Below are positions 43,083-45,753 of a stretch of 45,753 nt of DNA, in pieces. The notes beneath the pieces were generated by a model. That model searched no databases, was not told the DNA's origin, and was given only the letters and a program-made list of their open reading frames with translations. The DNA is from an uncultured Eubacteriales bacterium (GTDB lineage: Bacteria; Bacillota; Clostridia; Oscillospirales; Acutalibacteraceae), in NCBI GenBank assembly GCA_900314355.1, contig OMUY01000057.1, positions 1 to 45,753 of the forward strand, written 5' to 3'. Positions within the stretch are counted from its first letter, which is position 1. The number at the start of each line of letters is the position of its first letter. The translations under genes were made by a program, and so were the position numbers.

Positions 43083-44486
43083 ATGGAATACCGCTTTAAA
43101 CTTCATGATATTGGAGTAACTAACGATTACCTGTCTTTTTATTTGGTTCATTATTATGCGGAAGTAAAACTTGACGGAAAACTCGTTTACAGTCTTTCTC
43201 CCAATAAAAATAATAAAATAGGCAAATCTCCCAGCAGTAATTGGGTTTTCATACCTTTGAAAGAGACAGATAACGGAAAAGATGTAATTGTGACACTTAC
43301 ACCTGCCTACAAAAGTGTTATAAATCGGTCAACGGAATTTATTATCGGTTCCCGTTCAGATATTGTTTTGAATTGTATTAAGAAAGACGCCCCGGAAATT
43401 CTGCTTTCCGTTCTGTGTATTTTTATTGGTATTATTTTAATTATTGTTCAGCCGATTATTGTTTTCAGTAAAAAATCCAATTCATGGGATTTGTTTTATC
43501 TCGGCAATTTTTTCTTTTTTATTGGCATTTGGCAGGTTACAGATACGCAGTTTTCGCCGATATTTTTTTCAAAAAATCCTATGGCGCTCGGATATATCTC
43601 TATTGCCTCATTATTTTTCCTATTTGCCCCGATACTTCTTTTTTTTAAAGGTTATTTTGAAGGATGTAAAAAAACAGCCATACAGATTTCAACTCTTGCG
43701 GTTTGCGTCAGTACAATGATTGCGCTGTTTTGTCAGGTATTCGGAATTGCGGATTTTCGGGAAACATTGATTCTTTGCCATGTAATTATCTTAATCTGCC
43801 TGGCGGTATTAATTGTACTTTCTTTTTCCGGTTCAAACAATCATCCGGATGGAAAATTGTTTAAGGGAATCATTTTGTTTTTGTCTGTCGGAGTTGTCGC
43901 GGATTTGATTTATTACTACATGAAAAAATCTTCGTCGGGCGTAATGTTTACTGTATTGGCGTTGTTAATTTACACTGCTATACTGTTTTTCTCCGAAATT
44001 TTTAAAATAAATAAGAAAATAGATACAGATGATCTTACAGGCCTATATAACAGGCGGAAATGGAATGTTCTCATTAATAATTTGGTTCCTATTTTTGAAA
44101 AAACCGGTGTTATGATGTTGGATCTAAATGAACTGAAAGACATAAATGACAGATTTGGTCACAAAATGGGAGATAAAGCACTTCTTACTTTTTCCAAACT
44201 GCTCAAAAAAGCTTTACCTAATGATTGTATGATTTTTCGTTGGGGAGGCGATGAATTTACTGTATTGGTTCCAAACGCCACTGATGAAAAAATGGAAAAG
44301 AACATTTCAATAATATCTGAAGCTGTTCAAAAACAAATCCTTACCGGTGAAACGCCTGAAATTAGTTTCGCCATCGGTTATGCATTATCGGTTGAATATC
44401 CTGATTATTCTTATGATGATTTATTGAAAAAAGCGGACAAAAATATGTATGAAAATAAGAGAGAGTGGTACAAAAATCATGAATAA
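43083..44486 (+). CDS. 7TM-sensor diguanylate cyclase (GGDEF), missing its first membrane helix
   Basis: The 467-residue protein starts with a beta-rich region (about 1-95, including LSFYLVHYYAEVKLDGKLVY) that should lie outside the cell. Seven membrane helices follow (about 100-300), then a GGDEF domain. DLTGLYNRRKW begins the domain and the active motif GGDEF (388-392) is intact, so it should make c-di-GMP. No RxxD inhibitory site precedes the motif. ATG 43083 has no Shine-Dalgarno site and follows an in-frame TGA by six bases, so it is probably translated by coupling, by read-through or poorly. Without the upstream piece the outer domain would lack an export anchor. A c-di-GMP riboswitch lies 126 bases downstream. 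Confidence 0.85.
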   Translation: MEYRFKLHDIGVTNDYLSFYLVHYYAEVKLDGKLVYSLSPNKNNKIGKSPSSNWVFIPLKETDNGKDVIVTLTPAYKSVINRSTEFIIGSRSDIVLNCIKKDAPEILLSVLCIFIGIILIIVQPIIVFSKKSNSWDLFYLGNFFFFIGIWQVTDTQFSPIFFSKNPMALGYISIASLFFLFAPILLFFKGYFEGCKKTAIQISTLAVCVSTMIALFCQVFGIADFRETLILCHVIILICLAVLIVLSFSGSNNHPDGKLFKGIILFLSVGVVADLIYYYMKKSSSGVMFTVLALLIYTAILFFSEIFKINKKIDTDDLTGLYNRRKWNVLINNLVPIFEKTGVMMLDLNELKDINDRFGHKMGDKALLTFSKLLKKALPNDCMIFRWGGDEFTVLVPNATDEKMEKNISIISEAVQKQILTGETPEISFAIGYALSVEYPDYSYDDLLKKADKNMYENKREWYKNHE

Positions 44487-44576
44487 TATTAATATTTCTG
44501 AATTTGTTGTTTACTTACATTGAAATAATTAAATTTTTTGATTTTTTTGGTATGAAACAAAATTTTGATATTTCAC

Positions 44577-44605
44577 TTGAAATATCAGTTTTTATATGAT
44601 ATAAT
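44577..44605 (+). promoter_or_regulatory. Promoter of the riboswitch-controlled operon
   Basis: TTGAAA (44577-44582), 17-base spacer, TATAAT (44600-44605), just upstream of the aptamer. Confidence 0.8.
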
Positions 44606-44611
44606 GCATTT

Positions 44612-44729
44612 ACATTTTTTGGCAAACCAATTGAAAAATTGAGACGCAAAGTCAGGTGTCTAAACGATTATTCGCATGATAGACCGGCTGCAAACGACAA
44701 TGTTTTTTTTGTTGCTTGCAGCCGGTCTT
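44612..44729 (+). ncRNA. c-di-GMP-I (GEMM) riboswitch with overlapping terminator
   Basis: The aptamer core is recognisable in order: GGCAAACC (44621-44628), a CAATT-GAAA-AATTG stem with GNRA tetraloop, GACGCAAAG (44643-44651), the tetraloop receptor half TCTAAAC (44659-44665), and ATGATAGACCGG (44676-44687). The G at 44621 corresponds to the ligand-contacting G20 of the Vc2 riboswitch, which favours c-di-GMP over cGAMP. The 3' part of the aptamer is also the 5' arm of a terminator, so ligand-bound and terminated folds exclude each other. That predicts activation by c-di-GMP (inference). Confidence 0.88.
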
Positions 44730-44736
44730 ATTTTAT
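44681..44736 (+). terminator. Riboswitch-controlled intrinsic terminator
   Basis: The arms AGACCGGCTGCAA (44681-44693) and TTGCAGCCGGTCT (44716-44728) pair perfectly, with a partly paired upper stem, followed by TATTTTAT. The 5' arm overlaps the aptamer. Confidence 0.8.
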
Positions 44737-44747
44737 AGGAGAAAAGT

Positions 44748-45443
44748 ATTGAAAAGGTCTTTGCGAGAAGAAAAAAATACCGTCTTGGTATAAACGAAGC
44801 TATGAATAATAGCGACCGACTTGAAAAGGTACTAAAACAAGACAGTCATAACGGAAGCAACGGGTATATTATTCGTTCTCTTTATTATGACACGCCGTAT
44901 GATAATGATTTTTTTGAAAAACAGGCCGGCGTAGAATTAAGGCGTAAAGTCAGGCTAAGGGTATACGACCCCGATGATTCTTTCGCCATGCTCGAATTGA
45001 AGCAGAAGCAGGGCTCAAAGCAGCTAAAGCGTTCTTTAAAAATTTCGAGAGATGATGCAGAGAAAATAGCGAAATGCGATTATTCTCCATTGTTGAAATA
45101 TAACGATTCTTTCGCTGTTGAAATGTACGCATTAATGAATTGCAAATGCTACAGACCGTGCGCGATAGTACAATATTATCGCAAAGCTTTTATCGCAGAT
45201 GAAAACGATACAAGAATAACTTTTGACAGCCAAATCACAGCAACTGAAAGCTGTTTGGATATTTTTTCCAACAATTTGAATTTGAATCCGGTGCTTGACT
45301 CATACGATGTTATTTTAGAGGTCAAGTATAACGGTTTCCTGCTCAGTTACATAAAAGACATATTGGCGAGTATAGACAAAAGCGAAATTGCAGTCAGTAA
45401 ATATGTTTTGTCTCGTCACAATGCGTATTTAACTCACATATAA
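44748..45443 (+). CDS. VTC-domain protein (polyphosphate polymerase-like), probable ATT start
   Basis: From ATT 44748 the protein has 231 residues. It begins EKVFARRKKYRL, then IRSLYYDTPY, ELRRKVRLRVYD, LELKQKQGSKQLKRS and VILEVKYNG near the end. These are the basic and acidic strand motifs of the VTC tunnel, which makes polyphosphate from ATP in eukaryotes; bacterial members near DUF4956 have less certain products. AGGAG (44737-44741) sits six bases before the ATT. The first ATG in frame is at 44802 and would remove the KKY strand that the fold needs. A TTG at 44749 is out of frame. Controlled by the upstream riboswitch; DUF4956 follows 14 bases later. Confidence 0.85.
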   Translation: MEKVFARRKKYRLGINEAMNNSDRLEKVLKQDSHNGSNGYIIRSLYYDTPYDNDFFEKQAGVELRRKVRLRVYDPDDSFAMLELKQKQGSKQLKRSLKISRDDAEKIAKCDYSPLLKYNDSFAVEMYALMNCKCYRPCAIVQYYRKAFIADENDTRITFDSQITATESCLDIFSNNLNLNPVLDSYDVILEVKYNGFLLSYIKDILASIDKSEIAVSKYVLSRHNAYLTHI

Positions 45444-45457
45444 AAAGGAGAATAATT

Positions 45458-45753
45458 ATGAAGGAAAAACTTTTTAATCTTTTTGAATCAGCCGGAGAAC
45501 TCACATTACAGCAAATCTGCAGCAATATATTGATGTCTGCTCTGCTTGGGTTTTTGATTTTCATTTCTTATTATATTTCGCACAGAGGCACTATTTACAG
45601 TAAAAAATTCAATGCATCTCTTGTAGTTTTGACTGTACTTACCGGAACTGTTATGACCGTTATCGGCAATAACATAGCATTGTCTCTCGGTATGGTGGGA
45701 GCTTTGTCAATAGTTCGTTTCCGTACGGCAGTCAAAGACAGCAGAGATACCGT
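45458..45753 (+). CDS. DUF4956 membrane protein, 5' part (continues past window)
   Basis: The 98 visible codons encode an amphipathic start, two or three membrane helices (about 25-40, 53-70 and possibly 72-85) and the family signature LSLGMVGALSIVRFRTAVKD. DUF4956 proteins are commonly found beside VTC-domain genes, sometimes with CotH-like kinases; their function is unsettled, with proposed roles in polyphosphate or surface-polymer handling. AAGGAG lies seven bases before ATG 45458. The 3' end is outside the window. Confidence 0.88.
   Translation, partial: MKEKLFNLFESAGELTLQQICSNILMSALLGFLIFISYYISHRGTIYSKKFNASLVVLTVLTGTVMTVIGNNIALSLGMVGALSIVRFRTAVKDSRDT

Overview
The window looks like a chromosomal segment of a low-GC, anaerobic Firmicute of class Clostridia, probably a gut Ruminococcaceae/Oscillospiraceae relative. 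The evidence is AT-rich DNA with AGGAGG-type ribosome binding sites, the order rpmH-rnpA-yidD-yidC-khpB, a class II (Firmicutes-type) GalT, indolepyruvate:ferredoxin oxidoreductase, an iron-containing alcohol dehydrogenase, a c-di-GMP-I riboswitch and VTC/DUF4956 proteins. No transposons, CRISPR arrays or prophage genes were seen. TGA is an ordinary stop codon in many genes here.

Layout. 0-5 kb: the end of a cysteine-repeat surface protein, a XerC-type recombinase, a membrane-anchored subtilase, and a pyrophosphatase-like/Nudix fusion coupled to a small-multidrug-export-family membrane protein. 5-9 kb (mostly minus strand): MATE transporter, metallophosphoesterase, DUF1963 protein, initiator tRNA-Met and a DNA-deoxyinosine glycosylase-like protein. 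9-16 kb (plus): MTA/SAH nucleosidase-like protein, RecD2 helicase, GalT, SGNH hydrolase, alpha/beta esterase and a ComEA-like membrane protein. 16-19 kb (minus): queA-tgt (queuosine) and yajC. 19-22 kb: the lysine/diaminopimelate genes asd-dapA-dapB. 22-28 kb: sugar-type oxidoreductase, HAD-IIA phosphatase, GH13 glucosidase, an alpha/beta hydrolase with an Asp in place of the nucleophile Ser, and an SDR fused to a zinc ribbon. 28.5-32 kb: three consecutive FAD oxidoreductases. 32-34.7 kb (minus): mtnK-mtnA, methionine salvage. 35-37.7 kb: rpmH, rnpA, yidD, yidC, khpB, without the usual dnaA neighbour. 37.8-42.6 kb (minus): a degenerate MreB-like gene behind iorA-iorB, and an iron alcohol dehydrogenase. 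42.9-45.75 kb: a c-di-GMP module.

The right end holds the most interesting material. A 7TM diguanylate cyclase gene is split by an in-frame TGA from the small ORF that carries its expected first membrane helix. It is followed at once by a c-di-GMP-I riboswitch with an overlapping terminator. That riboswitch leads into a VTC-domain protein, whose reading frame appears to start at a non-standard ATT codon, and then a DUF4956 membrane protein cut by the window edge. The synthase, the sensor RNA and the output genes therefore sit within 3 kb.

Other points worth following up are the Asp-nucleophile hydrolase, the SDR-zinc ribbon fusion, the pyrophosphatase-like/Nudix fusion, the apparently ATPase-dead MreB homologue, a thioredoxin reductase-like protein lacking the NADPH motif, and operator-like palindromes at the asd and rpmH promoters. 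All functions come from reading motifs by eye. No database search was run.
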